DNA from: Reyranella humidisoli
Lineage (GTDB): Bacteria > Pseudomonadota > Alphaproteobacteria > Reyranellales > Reyranellaceae
Assembly: GCF_019039055.1 (NCBI RefSeq)
Contig: NZ_JAHOPB010000001.1
Span: 3,074,001 to 3,138,000 of the forward strand
Length of the DNA: 64,000 nucleotides
Direction: 5' to 3'
Shown here piece by piece: positions 31,009 to 39,532 of this stretch. The translations under genes and the position numbers were made by a program. The notes under the pieces are model-generated. The model was not told the origin of the DNA, did no database searches, and worked only from the letters and a program-made list of their open reading frames with translations. How positions within the stretch are numbered: the first letter of the stretch is position 1; the number at the start of each line of letters is the position of its first letter.

Positions 31009-31023
31009 TGGAACAGTGTTCCA
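31009..31023. promoter_or_regulatory. Perfect 7-1-7 palindrome, probable IclR-family operator
   Basis: TGGAACA-G-TGTTCCA is a perfect inverted repeat in the 102-nt divergent gap between cysQ and the LLM oxidoreductase gene. It ends 24 nt before the latter's start. It resembles the TGGAA-rich inverted repeats bound by IclR-type regulators such as E. coli IclR. The operon it precedes encodes an IclR-type regulator as its third gene. TTGACA at 30978-30983 with AT-rich TATTAT at 31004-31009 could be the promoter, although the 20-bp spacing is long. The palindrome would cover the -10/start region. Confidence 0.6.
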
Positions 31024-31047
31024 ATATATAGCACTCCTGGAGGAAGC

Positions 31048-32124
31048 ATGCCCGTCAAAGTGATCGGAATGATCGGGGTGGCCCCGCCACAGGGGACCGC
31101 GCTGCATGTGATCGCCGGGGGCATCTCGCCGACCTTCCTCCGCGAATTCTCGCAGGCCCACGAAGCCGCGGGCTTCGACTACGCGCTCGTCGGCTACTAC
31201 GCGTCGTCGGCCGAGGGCTTCAACGTCGCGAGCTACGCGGCCTGCCAGACAAGGACGCTGTCCTTCCTGATCGCCCATCGCCCGGGCGTCGTGGCGCCGA
31301 CCATCGCGGCGCGCGCCGCGGCGACGCTCGACCAGCTCTCCGGCGGCCGTCTGGCGCTGCACATCATCGTGGGCAACAGCGATGCCGACCAGCAGCGCGA
31401 GGGCGACTTCTCGCCCAAGGAAGAGCGCTACGTGCGCGCCGCCGAGTATCTCGACGTGATGCGCAAGGTCTGGACCTCGACCAAGCCTTTCGACTTCGAG
31501 GGCAAGTTCTACCGCTTCAAGGACGTGTTCTCCGAGGCTAGGCCCTTCCAGCAGCCCTATCCGCCGCTGTTCTTCGGCGGCTCCTCGCCGGGTGCGATGG
31601 AGATGGGCGCGCAGCATTGCGATGCCTTCGCGATGTTCGGTGAGCCGCTCGCCGAGACGGCCGAACGCATCGCCCAGTTCCGCCGGATGACCCAACCGTT
31701 CGGTCGCACGCCGCGCTTCAACGTCTCGTTCCGCCCGATCATCGCGGAGACCGAAGGCAAGGCCTGGGACAAGGCGAAGAAGATCCTCGACGACCTGAAG
31801 TCGAGCGGCACCATGCCGACCAAGGCGCAGGACAAGTCGGCCGAGCGCCTGGTCGAACTGGCCAAGCGCGGCGACGTGCACGACGAGCGTCTGTGGATGC
31901 CGGTCGCCGGCGCTGCTGCCGGCAAGGGCAACACCTCGTGCCTGGTGGGAACGCCGGAGCAGGTCGCCGAGGCGATGCTGAAATACTACCGGCTGGGCGT
32001 GGCCTCGTTCCTGATCCGCGGCTTCGACCCGTTGGGTGACGTCACCGATTTCGGCCGCGAATTGATCCCGCGCCTGAAGGCGGGCGCTCTCGAGATCGAT
32101 CGCGAACTCGCGGCAGCGGCCTAG
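31048..32124 (+). CDS. LLM class flavin-dependent oxidoreductase, SsuD-like
   Basis: The 358-residue protein is a luciferase-like TIM barrel of the alkanesulfonate monooxygenase group. Motifs are GFDYALVGYYASSAEG, LDQLSGGRLALHIIVGNSD, ERYVRAAEYLDVMRKVW and PPLFFGGSSPGAMEMGA. It would use reduced FMN from a partner reductase, which is not encoded here. A GGAGGAAGC site precedes the ATG. It heads an operon with a Bug-type binding protein and an IclR regulator, suggesting uptake and oxidation of a small organic acid or sulfonate; the substrate is not known. Confidence 0.88.
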   Translation: MPVKVIGMIGVAPPQGTALHVIAGGISPTFLREFSQAHEAAGFDYALVGYYASSAEGFNVASYAACQTRTLSFLIAHRPGVVAPTIAARAAATLDQLSGGRLALHIIVGNSDADQQREGDFSPKEERYVRAAEYLDVMRKVWTSTKPFDFEGKFYRFKDVFSEARPFQQPYPPLFFGGSSPGAMEMGAQHCDAFAMFGEPLAETAERIAQFRRMTQPFGRTPRFNVSFRPIIAETEGKAWDKAKKILDDLKSSGTMPTKAQDKSAERLVELAKRGDVHDERLWMPVAGAAAGKGNTSCLVGTPEQVAEAMLKYYRLGVASFLIRGFDPLGDVTDFGRELIPRLKAGALEIDRELAAAA

Positions 32125-32173
32125 GTCCGTTCGTCGCGCAAGACGGAAGACAAGCGTACAAGCAGGAGGAAGC

Positions 32174-33157
32174 GTGTTCAGGAAGCAATTTTGCGTGGCT
32201 CTCGCGGGTGCCGTCGCCCTCTCGCTCGGCTTGGTGGGCGGGGCATCGGCGCAGCAGTATCCGGACAAGCCGATCAAGCTGATCGTGCCCTATCCGCCGG
32301 GAGCGACCAACGACCTGCTGGCGCGCGTGCTGGCCGAACCGCTGGCGAAGGAACTGGGCCAGCCAGTGATCGTCGACAACAAGGGCGGCGCCGCCACCGC
32401 GATCGGCGCGACCGCGACGGCAAACGCGCCGGCCGACGGCTACACGATGCTGCTGGGCACGGGCACGACCTACACGCTCAATCCGCTGCTGAAGAAAGGC
32501 CTGGCCTACGACACCGATCGCGACTTCAGGATGGTGTCGATCATCGCCGAGGTTCCGGTGGTGTTCATCGTCAACCCGAAGTTCCCCGCGAAGACGCTGT
32601 CGGAGTTCGTGGCTTACGCGAAGGCCCATCCGGGCAAGGTGAACTATTCCTCGTCGGGCCTCGGTTCCTCTCTGCATCTCGCGGCGGAACTGTTCGCCCA
32701 GCAAGCCGGGATCAAGATCACGCATATCCCATACCCAGGCAGCGCCGGCGCGATGCGCGCCCTGCTGGCCGACGAAGTGCAGATGTTTTCGGAAGTGGTT
32801 TCCGGCGCGCTGCCGCACATCGCCCAGAAGACGGTGGTGCCGCTCGCCATCACCAGCGCCAAGCGCCTCGCCGTCGATCCGTCGATCCCGACCGTCGCCG
32901 AAAGCGGCTATCCGGGGTTCGAGGCGCTGGGCTGGTACGCATTGGCCGTACCGAAGGCCACGCCGGCGCCGGTGGTCGCGCGCATCGAGGCCGCGATCAA
33001 CAAGATCCTGGCCTCGGGGGTGCTGCAGGCTCGCTTCGAGCCGCTGGCGATCGTGATCCCCGGCCCGCAGGAGCCGGGGTCGGCCGACAAGTACATGGCG
33101 AAGGACCGCGCCCTCTGGGAGCCGCTGGTCCGCGCGCTCAACATCACGCTCGACTGA
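32174..33157 (+). CDS. Bug/TctC-family extracytoplasmic solute receptor
   Basis: The 327-residue protein has a Sec signal peptide (basic MFRKQ, hydrophobic core, cleavage after GASA) followed by QYPDKPIKLIVPYPPGATND, the standard start of mature Bug receptors of tripartite tricarboxylate transporters. The conserved IVDNKGGAAT and HIPYPGSAGAM pocket segments and TVAESGYPGFEALGWYAL are present. The start is GTG behind AGGAGGA. No TctA/TctB membrane genes are nearby. It lies 49 nt after the LLM gene and overlaps the IclR gene by one base. Confidence 0.92.
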   Translation: MFRKQFCVALAGAVALSLGLVGGASAQQYPDKPIKLIVPYPPGATNDLLARVLAEPLAKELGQPVIVDNKGGAATAIGATATANAPADGYTMLLGTGTTYTLNPLLKKGLAYDTDRDFRMVSIIAEVPVVFIVNPKFPAKTLSEFVAYAKAHPGKVNYSSSGLGSSLHLAAELFAQQAGIKITHIPYPGSAGAMRALLADEVQMFSEVVSGALPHIAQKTVVPLAITSAKRLAVDPSIPTVAESGYPGFEALGWYALAVPKATPAPVVARIEAAINKILASGVLQARFEPLAIVIPGPQEPGSADKYMAKDRALWEPLVRALNITLD

Positions 33158-33912
33158 TGGATACGACGGTCGTCAAGGCACTGACGGTGCTGGAGGCCCT
33201 GGCCTCCAGCGGGGCGCCCCTCGGCGTCACCGAGCTGGCGACGAAGCTCGGCCTGTCCAAGAGCAACGTGCACCGCCTGCTGCAAACCCTGTCGAGCCGT
33301 GGCTACGTCAGCCAGGTCGAGCAGCGCTACACCGTCACGACCCGGCTGTGGGAACTGGGCGCGATGATCATCAGCCGCCTCGACGTCGCGCAGATCGCCA
33401 CGCCGGTGATGCAGCGCCTGGTCGCCGAAGTCGACGAGACGGCGCATCTGTCGATCCTCGACATGGCCTCGTGCGAGGTGGTGTCGATCCACAATGTCGA
33501 GAGCACCCAGCCGGTTCGTGCCTACTCGCGCATCGGCCAGCGCACGCCCGCGCATTGCGTCGCAACCGGCAAGGTGCTGCTTTCGGTGCAGTCGCCAGAG
33601 GCGTTGCAGGCGTTGCCCGAGGAACTGCAGCGCTTCACGCCGCATACCCTTTACCGGCGCGACGATCTCCTGGCGGCGCTGGTGAAAATTCGCCTCGATG
33701 GCTATTCGACCAACGCCGGCGAGTGGCGCGAGCAGGTGGGCGGCGCAGCTTCCGTTATCTGGGACCACGCCGGCCGCCCGGCCGCCGCGATCGGACTGAC
33801 GGTGCCGGTGGAGCGCCTCAAGCCCGAGGTGATGGACCGCTACATCCCGCGGCTGATGGCAGCGGCGGATGAGATCTCGCGCCTGATGGGCGCGCCGCAG
33901 CGCGCTCGCTGA
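33157..33912 (+). CDS. IclR-family transcriptional regulator
   Basis: The 251-residue protein has an N-terminal winged helix-turn-helix (VKALTVLEALASSGAPLGVT, then LSKSNVHRLLQTLSSRGYVS, residues about 4-65) and the C-terminal effector domain (about 80-245) with RTPAHCVATGKVLLS. The start overlaps the stop of the Bug gene (TGATG), so it is co-translated with the genes it probably controls. The palindrome at 31009-31023 is the likely binding site. The effector is presumably the substrate bound by the Bug protein or a metabolite of it. Confidence 0.92.
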   Translation: MDTTVVKALTVLEALASSGAPLGVTELATKLGLSKSNVHRLLQTLSSRGYVSQVEQRYTVTTRLWELGAMIISRLDVAQIATPVMQRLVAEVDETAHLSILDMASCEVVSIHNVESTQPVRAYSRIGQRTPAHCVATGKVLLSVQSPEALQALPEELQRFTPHTLYRRDDLLAALVKIRLDGYSTNAGEWREQVGGAASVIWDHAGRPAAAIGLTVPVERLKPEVMDRYIPRLMAAADEISRLMGAPQRAR

Positions 33913-33915
33913 CGT

Positions 33916-34788
33916 CTACTTCTTCAACACGCGGCCGGCGACGGCATCGAGCTTGGCCACCATCTCCGCCGATCGCGCGGTCGGCGAGGTGATGAGGGCA
34001 TGTTCGAGCGCGTGATCGCAGCCGGCCGGGCAGGGGGCGGGACGCGACGCCTTCAGGCGCGGCGCTATCATGGCGACCAGCGACTTGGCCTTCTCGGCAT
34101 TTTCGAGCAGCACGCGGACGATGTCTGCGACCTGCACATGGTCGTGGTCGGGATGCCAGCAGTCGAAGTCCGTGACCATGGCGACGGTCACGTAGCATAT
34201 CTCTGCTTCGCGCGAGAGCTTCGCCTCCGGCATGTTGGTCATGCCGATCACGTCGCAGCCCCAGCTGCGGTAGAGGCGCGACTCGGCCAGGCTGGAGAAT
34301 TGCGGGCCTTCCATCGCGAGATAGGTGCCGCCCATCTTGATCGGGAAGCCGGCCTTCTGGCCGCAGTCGTAGACGACTTCGGCGAGGCGATTGCAGGTCG
34401 GCTGCGCCATCGAGACGTGCGCCACGAGCCCATCGCCGAAGAAGCTCTTCTCGCGGGCGAAGGTGCGGTCGATGAACTGGTCGACGACGACGAAATGGCC
34501 CGGCGGCAGATCCTCGCGCAGGGAACCGCAGGCCGACAGCGACAGGATGTCGGTGACGCCGCTGCGCTTCAGCGCGTCGATGTTGGCGCGGTAGTTGATC
34601 GAGCTCGGCGAATGGCGGTGGCCGCGGCCGTGGCGCGGGACGAAGATGACGTCGAGCCCGTCCAGCACGCCGAACAGAAACTCGTCGGAGGTCTCGCCGA
34701 ACGGCGAGGCAACCTTGCGCCACTCCGCGCTCTTGAGGCCGGCCATGTCATAGAGGCCGCTGCCCCCCAGAATACCCAACACCGTCAT
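33916..34788 (-). CDS. mtnP: S-methyl-5'-thioadenosine phosphorylase
   Basis: The 290-residue protein belongs to the trimeric purine nucleoside phosphorylase family. Motifs are ILGGSGLYDM (about 5-14), the phosphate-binding RHGRGHRHSPSSINYRAN, LSACGSLRED, MEGPQFSSLAES and GMTNMPEAKLSREAEICY, all typical of MTA phosphorylase. It cleaves 5'-methylthioadenosine from polyamine and homoserine lactone synthesis to adenine and methylthioribose 1-phosphate. It is convergent with the IclR gene (3 nt apart) and divergent from the next SDR gene. Confidence 0.93.
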   Translation of the reverse strand: MTVLGILGGSGLYDMAGLKSAEWRKVASPFGETSDEFLFGVLDGLDVIFVPRHGRGHRHSPSSINYRANIDALKRSGVTDILSLSACGSLREDLPPGHFVVVDQFIDRTFAREKSFFGDGLVAHVSMAQPTCNRLAEVVYDCGQKAGFPIKMGGTYLAMEGPQFSSLAESRLYRSWGCDVIGMTNMPEAKLSREAEICYVTVAMVTDFDCWHPDHDHVQVADIVRVLLENAEKAKSLVAMIAPRLKASRPAPCPAGCDHALEHALITSPTARSAEMVAKLDAVAGRVLKK

Positions 34789-34845
34789 ATGCTTCTCCTG
34801 GTTGGCGGTGGTGTATCATTCCCGTCCGGCAAAGGGGAGAGAAGC

Positions 34846-35691
34846 ATGGGCAAGCTCGACGGCAAGATCACCATCGTGACGGGGGCGACCAGTGGCATCG
34901 GACGGCGCACGGTCGAACTGTTCGTCGCGGAGGGCGCGAAGGTGGTGGCCACCGGGCGGCGCGAGGAGCTGGGCCGTACGCTCGAGGCCGCGCTGGGCAG
35001 GGACAATTGCCTTTTCGTGACGGCCGACGCGACGAGCGAGGAAGACGTGAAGCGGATGTTCGACGTCTGCCTGTCGAAGTGGGGCCGGGTCGACTGTCTG
35101 TTCAACAATGCCGGTGGGCCGGCGCCGGTCGGTGGCATCGAGACGGTGCCAGTCGAGGGCTTCGACGCGGCGATGGCGACCCTGGTGCGCTCGGTGATGC
35201 TGGGCATGAAGCATGCCGCCCCGCTGATGATGGCGCAGGGCTCGGGCAGCATCATCAACAATGGCAGCGTCGCGGCGCGCCGGGCGGGCTACTCGACGTC
35301 GATGATCTACGGGGCGGCGAAGGCGGCGGTGAACCATCTGACGGTCTGCACCGCCATGCAGCTCGGCGAAAAGAACGTGCGCGTGAACTCGATCTCGCCC
35401 GGCGGCATCGCCACCGGCATCTTCGCCAAGGCGCTGGGCCTGCCGCCGGACAAGGCCGATTCCTATGCCGAGTCGATGAAGGCCAGCATGGCAAAGGCCC
35501 AGCCGATTCCGCGTGCGGGCATCGTCGATGATATCGCGAAGGCGGCCATCTTCCTGGCGTCTGACGATTCGACCTTCATCAACGGCCACGATCTGGTCGT
35601 CGATGGCGGCATGGTCGGCGGTCGCTTGTGGACGCCGCACCAGGAAGGCGTGAAGGCGATGCGCCAGGCCTTCGGCGTCGACGAGATCTGA
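34846..35691 (+). CDS. SDR family oxidoreductase
   Basis: The 281-residue protein is a classical short-chain dehydrogenase. It has the cofactor motif TGATSGIG (12-19), FNNAGGP, the catalytic serine in NNGSVAAR and YGAAKAA with the Tyr-x-x-x-Lys pair. The ending GHDLVVDGGMVGGRLWTP has a longer tail than most. The start was set at 34846 because GGGGAGAGAAGC precedes it; the frame is open far upstream over the antisense side of mtnP, which is not coding. It lies one base before a second SDR gene. Confidence 0.88.
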   Translation: MGKLDGKITIVTGATSGIGRRTVELFVAEGAKVVATGRREELGRTLEAALGRDNCLFVTADATSEEDVKRMFDVCLSKWGRVDCLFNNAGGPAPVGGIETVPVEGFDAAMATLVRSVMLGMKHAAPLMMAQGSGSIINNGSVAARRAGYSTSMIYGAAKAAVNHLTVCTAMQLGEKNVRVNSISPGGIATGIFAKALGLPPDKADSYAESMKASMAKAQPIPRAGIVDDIAKAAIFLASDDSTFINGHDLVVDGGMVGGRLWTPHQEGVKAMRQAFGVDEI

Positions 35692-35692
35692 C

Positions 35693-36424
35693 ATGGCTTC
35701 TCTTTCCGGCAAGGTCGCGCTGGTGACCGGCGCCTCGCGCGGCATCGGTCGCGCCGTCGCCCTGTCGCTCGCCCAGCAAGGCGCTGCGGTCGCCGTGAAC
35801 TATCGGGAGCGGGCGGCCGATGCGGAGGACGTGGTCGCTGCCATCAAGAAGGCGGGCGGCAAGGCAATATCCGTCGCCGCCGACGTGTCGGACAGCGCCG
35901 CCGTCACGACCATGATCGTGGCGGTGGAGCGCGCGTTGGGGCCGGTCGATGTGCTGGTGAACAATGCCGGGCTCGCGATCATGAGCAGCATCGACGATCT
36001 CACCGAGGAAGACTTCGACCGTACCATCGCGGTCAACCTGAAGTCGGCGTTCCTCTGCACCAAGGCGGTGCTGCCGGGCATGCGGGCCCGCAAGTGGGGT
36101 CGTATCGTCAATGTCTCTTCAGGCGCAGCGCGCGGCGCGGGCGGCATCGGCCCGCACTACAACGCCTCCAAGGCCGGCATGGAAGGCCTGACGCGGGGCT
36201 ACGCCGCGCGTGTCGTGAAGGACGGGGTCACCGTCAACGCCGTGGCGCCGTCGCTGATCGAGACGGACATGGTGCGCGGCGGCCTTGCTTCGTCGCCGGA
36301 CCGCATCCCGCTCGGCCGCTTCGGCACGTCGGAGGAGTGCGCGCAGACGGTCCTGATGGTGATCGGCAACGCCTACATGACGGGCCAGACCGTGGCGCTG
36401 AGCGGGGGCCTGTCGTTCCTGTAG
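35693..36424 (+). CDS. SDR family oxidoreductase, FabG-like
   Basis: The 243-residue protein has TGASRGIG (about 11-18), VNNAGLA, serine in NVSSGAARG and YNASKAGMEG, and closes with the family end TGQTVALSGGLSF. It resembles 3-oxoacyl-ACP reductase in length and motifs, but such proteins act on many ketones and alcohols. It starts one base after the preceding SDR stop, so the two are one transcription unit. It ends 1 nt from the convergent 6-phosphogluconate dehydrogenase gene. Confidence 0.88.
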   Translation: MASLSGKVALVTGASRGIGRAVALSLAQQGAAVAVNYRERAADAEDVVAAIKKAGGKAISVAADVSDSAAVTTMIVAVERALGPVDVLVNNAGLAIMSSIDDLTEEDFDRTIAVNLKSAFLCTKAVLPGMRARKWGRIVNVSSGAARGAGGIGPHYNASKAGMEGLTRGYAARVVKDGVTVNAVAPSLIETDMVRGGLASSPDRIPLGRFGTSEECAQTVLMVIGNAYMTGQTVALSGGLSFL

Positions 36425-36425
36425 T

Positions 36426-37403
36426 TCACTTCTTCGGCTCGACGTGCCCGCCGAAGGCGTGGCGCATGGCGGACAGGAGCTTGTTGGCGGTGCCCTCGCG
36501 GTCGCGCGAGCGGAAGCGGGCGTAGAGGGCGGCCGAGAGGACGTCGGCCGGCACGGCTTCCTCAATAGCGGCGTTGATGGTCCAGCGCCCCTCGCCGGAA
36601 TCATCGACGAAGCCGGAATATTTCGAGAGGGCCGGGTCCTCGGCCAGCGCCGACGAGGTGAGGTCGAGCAGCCACGAGCTGACGACGCTGCCGCGCCGCC
36701 AGACCTCGGCGATGTCGGCCAGGTCGAGGTCGTAGCGCCGTTCCGCGGGCACCGCCTCGGACGAGACCTTGCGCAGGATCTCGAAGCCCTCGGCATAGGC
36801 CTGCATCAGCCCATACTCGATTCCGTTGTGCACCATCTTCACGAAGTGGCCGGCGCCGCTCGGACCGCAATGGAGGTAGCCGCGCTCGACACGGGGATCG
36901 CGCGTCTCGCGCCGCGGCGTCTTCGGGATCGTCCCCTCACCGGGGCTGAGGGCGGCGAAGATCGGATCGAGGCGTTCCACGGCTTCCTTGTCGCCGCCGA
37001 TCATCAGGCAATAGCCGCGCTCCAGCCCCCAGACGCCGCCGCTGGTGCCGCAGTCGAGATAGTGGATGCCCTTTTCCTTCATCTCGCGGGCGCGCCGCAC
37101 ATCGTCCTGGAAGAAGGCGTTGCCGCCGTCGACGATCGTGTCGCCAGGCGCAAGCAGCCGGCCGAGTTCGGTCACGGTCTGCTCCGTGATCTCGCCCGCC
37201 GGCAGCATCACCCACACGTTACGCGGTTGGCTGAGCTTGTCGACCAGGTCTGCGAGATCGGCTGCGCCAGCGATATTCTGCCCGACGAGGCCCGCGACCG
37301 TCTCGGGATTCTGGTCGAACACGACGCAGTCGTGGCCCTGCCGCACCAGCCGGCGCACGAGGTTGGCGCCCATCCGTCCCAGACCGATCATGCCGAGTTG
37401 CAT
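36426..37403 (-). CDS. gnd: 6-phosphogluconate dehydrogenase, short form
   Basis: The 325-residue protein begins [20 protein letters not shown], the dinucleotide-binding motif. It carries MLPAGEITE, the [20 protein letters not shown] segment and [19 protein letters not shown] with the catalytic lysine and substrate-binding residues. The length fits the short, often NAD-preferring decarboxylating 6-phosphogluconate dehydrogenases rather than the 470-residue E. coli type. I chose the ATG at 37403, with GGGAGAG upstream. It is divergent from gluconokinase with 52 nt between the starts, so gluconate phosphorylation and oxidation appear to be linked. Confidence 0.93.
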   Translation of the reverse strand: MQLGMIGLGRMGANLVRRLVRQGHDCVVFDQNPETVAGLVGQNIAGAADLADLVDKLSQPRNVWVMLPAGEITEQTVTELGRLLAPGDTIVDGGNAFFQDDVRRAREMKEKGIHYLDCGTSGGVWGLERGYCLMIGGDKEAVERLDPIFAALSPGEGTIPKTPRRETRDPRVERGYLHCGPSGAGHFVKMVHNGIEYGLMQAYAEGFEILRKVSSEAVPAERRYDLDLADIAEVWRRGSVVSSWLLDLTSSALAEDPALSKYSGFVDDSGEGRWTINAAIEEAVPADVLSAALYARFRSRDREGTANKLLSAMRHAFGGHVEPKK

Positions 37404-37455
37404 CCGTCTCTCCCGTTCGTTTCCTGATCCCGGGTCCATGATAGACTTGGCCGCA

Positions 37456-37959
37456 ATGAAGACCATCGTCGTCGTGATGGGCGTCTCGGGATCGGGCAAG
37501 ACCACCGTCGCCAGCCTGCTGGCCGAACGGCTCGGTTGCGCGTTCCAGGACGGGGACGATCTTCACCCGCGAGAGAATGTCGAGAAGATGCGCAGCGGCA
37601 CGCCGCTCACCGACACCGACCGGCTACCCTGGCTGCAGGCGATCGCCCACCACATCGACGGCTGGCGGGAGCGGGGCGAGGCGGGGGTCGTCACCTGCTC
37701 CTCGCTGAAGCGGATCTATCGCGACGTCATCGTGGGCGACCGACGCAACGTGGCGCTGGTCTACCTGAAGGGTACGCAGGCACTGATCCACGGCCGTCTC
37801 ACCGCGCGCACGTCGCACTTCATGCCGGTCGGCCTGCTCGACAGCCAGTTTGCGACGCTGCAGGAGCCTGCTGAGGAAGAGCGACCGATCGTTGTCGACA
37901 TCGGCCCCGAACCTGCGCGGATCGTGGACGCGATCGTGCGCAGGCTGGAACGACGATGA
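37456..37959 (+). CDS. gntK: Gluconokinase
   Basis: The 167-residue kinase has the P-loop [11 protein letters not shown] (about 7-17), the segment [19 protein letters not shown] and [20 protein letters not shown], all typical of GntK-type gluconokinase. It makes 6-phosphogluconate. An in-frame ATG at 37438 would add six residues. Neither start has a clear ribosome-binding site; I kept the family start. It overlaps the GST gene by four bases. Confidence 0.93.
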   Translation: MKTIVVVMGVSGSGKTTVASLLAERLGCAFQDGDDLHPRENVEKMRSGTPLTDTDRLPWLQAIAHHIDGWRERGEAGVVTCSSLKRIYRDVIVGDRRNVALVYLKGTQALIHGRLTARTSHFMPVGLLDSQFATLQEPAEEERPIVVDIGPEPARIVDAIVRRLERR

Positions 37960-38549
37960 GGATCATCGGCAAGGCCAGCTCGATCAACGTGCGAAAGGTC
38001 CTGTGGGCTTGCGACGAGATCGGCATCGCCTACGCGCGCGTCGACGATGGGCCGGAGCTTTCGCAGAATCCCAACGGGCTGGTGCCGGTCATCGTCGACC
38101 GCGATTTCGTGCTGTGCGAGAGCAACACGATCCTGCGCTACCTCGCCCACAAATGGGCCGCGCGGGCGCTGCTGCCCGACGAGCCGCGCCGGCGCGCCGA
38201 GGTTGAGCGCTGGATCGACTGGCAGGCGACCGAGTTCAACACGGCCTGGCGCTATGCCTTCTCCGCCATCGTGCGCCGCAATCCGGCCTTCCGTGATGCG
38301 GTGCAGATCGAGACCTCGCGCCGCGATTGGAACCGCATGGCGGCCATCGTCGATGCGCAACTTCAGGCGACGGGCGGCTACATCGCCGGTGCCGCGTTCA
38401 GCCTCGCCGACATTCCCATCGGGCTTTCGATTAATCGCTGGATGGTGACGCCGATGGACAGGCCGTCGCTGCCTCATGTCGACGCCTACTACGAAAGGCT
38501 GGCGTCGCGGCCGGGTTTCCTCAAACATGGGCGCAACGGAATTCCCTGA
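37956..38549 (+). CDS. Glutathione S-transferase family protein
   Basis: The 197-residue protein has an N-terminal thioredoxin-like domain (residues about 1-75, with KASSINVRKVLWACDEIG, NPNGLVPVIVD and CESNTILRYLA for glutathione binding) and an all-helical C-terminal domain (about 85-195, with GGYIAGAAFSLADIPIG). The active-site Ser/Asn region SSINV replaces the more usual SxxS/C motif; the substrate is unknown. The start overlaps the gntK stop (ATGA). Confidence 0.88.
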   Translation: MRIIGKASSINVRKVLWACDEIGIAYARVDDGPELSQNPNGLVPVIVDRDFVLCESNTILRYLAHKWAARALLPDEPRRRAEVERWIDWQATEFNTAWRYAFSAIVRRNPAFRDAVQIETSRRDWNRMAAIVDAQLQATGGYIAGAAFSLADIPIGLSINRWMVTPMDRPSLPHVDAYYERLASRPGFLKHGRNGIP

Positions 38550-38560
38550 GGGAGGAAAGA

Positions 38561-39532
38561 ATGAAGACGATGATGCGGCGCGCCGCCTGCGCGCTGGTAC
38601 TGGCTGCGGTCGCGGCGCCGGTGTTTGCGCAGGACTATCCCACCAAACCGATCAAGCTGGTCGTCCCCTATGCACCGGGCGGCGGCGCCGATTCGGTGGC
38701 GCGCATTGTCGCGAAGAAGGTTTCGGAGAATATCGGGCAGGCGATCGTGATCGAGAACAAGGGGGGCGCCGGCTCGATCGTCGGCACCGATCTCGTCGCC
38801 AAGGCCGAGCCTGACGGCTACACGCTGCTGCTCGGCCAGTCCGGCCCGATCTCGATCAATCCGGCCGTCTACAAGTCGCTGCCCTACGATCCGGTGAAGG
38901 ACTTCGCGCCGGTCACGATGACGACGGCCTACCCCTATGTCCTCGTCGTCAATTCCGAGTCGCCCGCCAAGACCCTCCAGGAGTTCGTGGCGCTGGCCAA
39001 GAGCAAGCCCGGTACGATGAACTACGGCTCGACCGGCGTCGGCGCCGCCAACCATCTCGTCGCCGAGTTGTTCGCGAGCAAGGCCGGCCTGAAGATGACG
39101 CACGTGCCCTATCGCGGCACGGCGCTGGCAGTGGGCGATCTCGTGGCTGGCACGTTGAACGTCGTGTTCGGAGACCCGATCAGCGTCCTGCCGCACATCA
39201 AGTCGGGCAAGCTGCGCGCGCTGGCCGTCACCAGCCTCGAACGGTCGCCGGTCGCGCCTGAGGTGCCGACCGTCGCCGAGAGTGGCTATCCGGGTTTTGA
39301 GGCGCTGGCCTGGCACGGCATCCTCGCACCGGCCAAGACACCGCCCGCGGTCGTGAAGAAGCTCAACGCCGAGATCGTGAAGGCCCTGGCTGACCCGGCA
39401 ACGAAGGCGTTGCTGGTCAACCAGGCCATGCAGACCGTGGGCAACTCGCCGGAAGCCTTCGCGGCCTTCATCCAGAAGGACATCGCGACCTGGAAGGCGG
39501 TCGCGGCGGCCGCCAACGTCACCGTCGAGTAG
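38561..39532 (+). CDS. Bug/TctC-family extracytoplasmic solute receptor
   Basis: The 323-residue protein has a Sec signal (MKTMMRRAACALVLAAVAA, cleavage after VFA) followed by QDYPTKPIKLVVPYAPGGGA. The segments VIENKGGAGSIVG, HVPYRGTALAVGDL and VPTVAESGYPGFEALAWHG are as in other Bug receptors. It begins 11 nt after the GST gene on the same strand, and its last 14 bases overlap the convergent MmgE/PrpD gene. Transporter membrane genes are missing here too. Confidence 0.92.
   Translation: MKTMMRRAACALVLAAVAAPVFAQDYPTKPIKLVVPYAPGGGADSVARIVAKKVSENIGQAIVIENKGGAGSIVGTDLVAKAEPDGYTLLLGQSGPISINPAVYKSLPYDPVKDFAPVTMTTAYPYVLVVNSESPAKTLQEFVALAKSKPGTMNYGSTGVGAANHLVAELFASKAGLKMTHVPYRGTALAVGDLVAGTLNVVFGDPISVLPHIKSGKLRALAVTSLERSPVAPEVPTVAESGYPGFEALAWHGILAPAKTPPAVVKKLNAEIVKALADPATKALLVNQAMQTVGNSPEAFAAFIQKDIATWKAVAAAANVTVE

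Noticed and set aside
30978..31009. TTGACA with TATTAT as a firm promoter for the LLM operon
   Set aside because: The spacing is 20 bp, too long for a confident call. It is mentioned only as a possibility in the operator entry.
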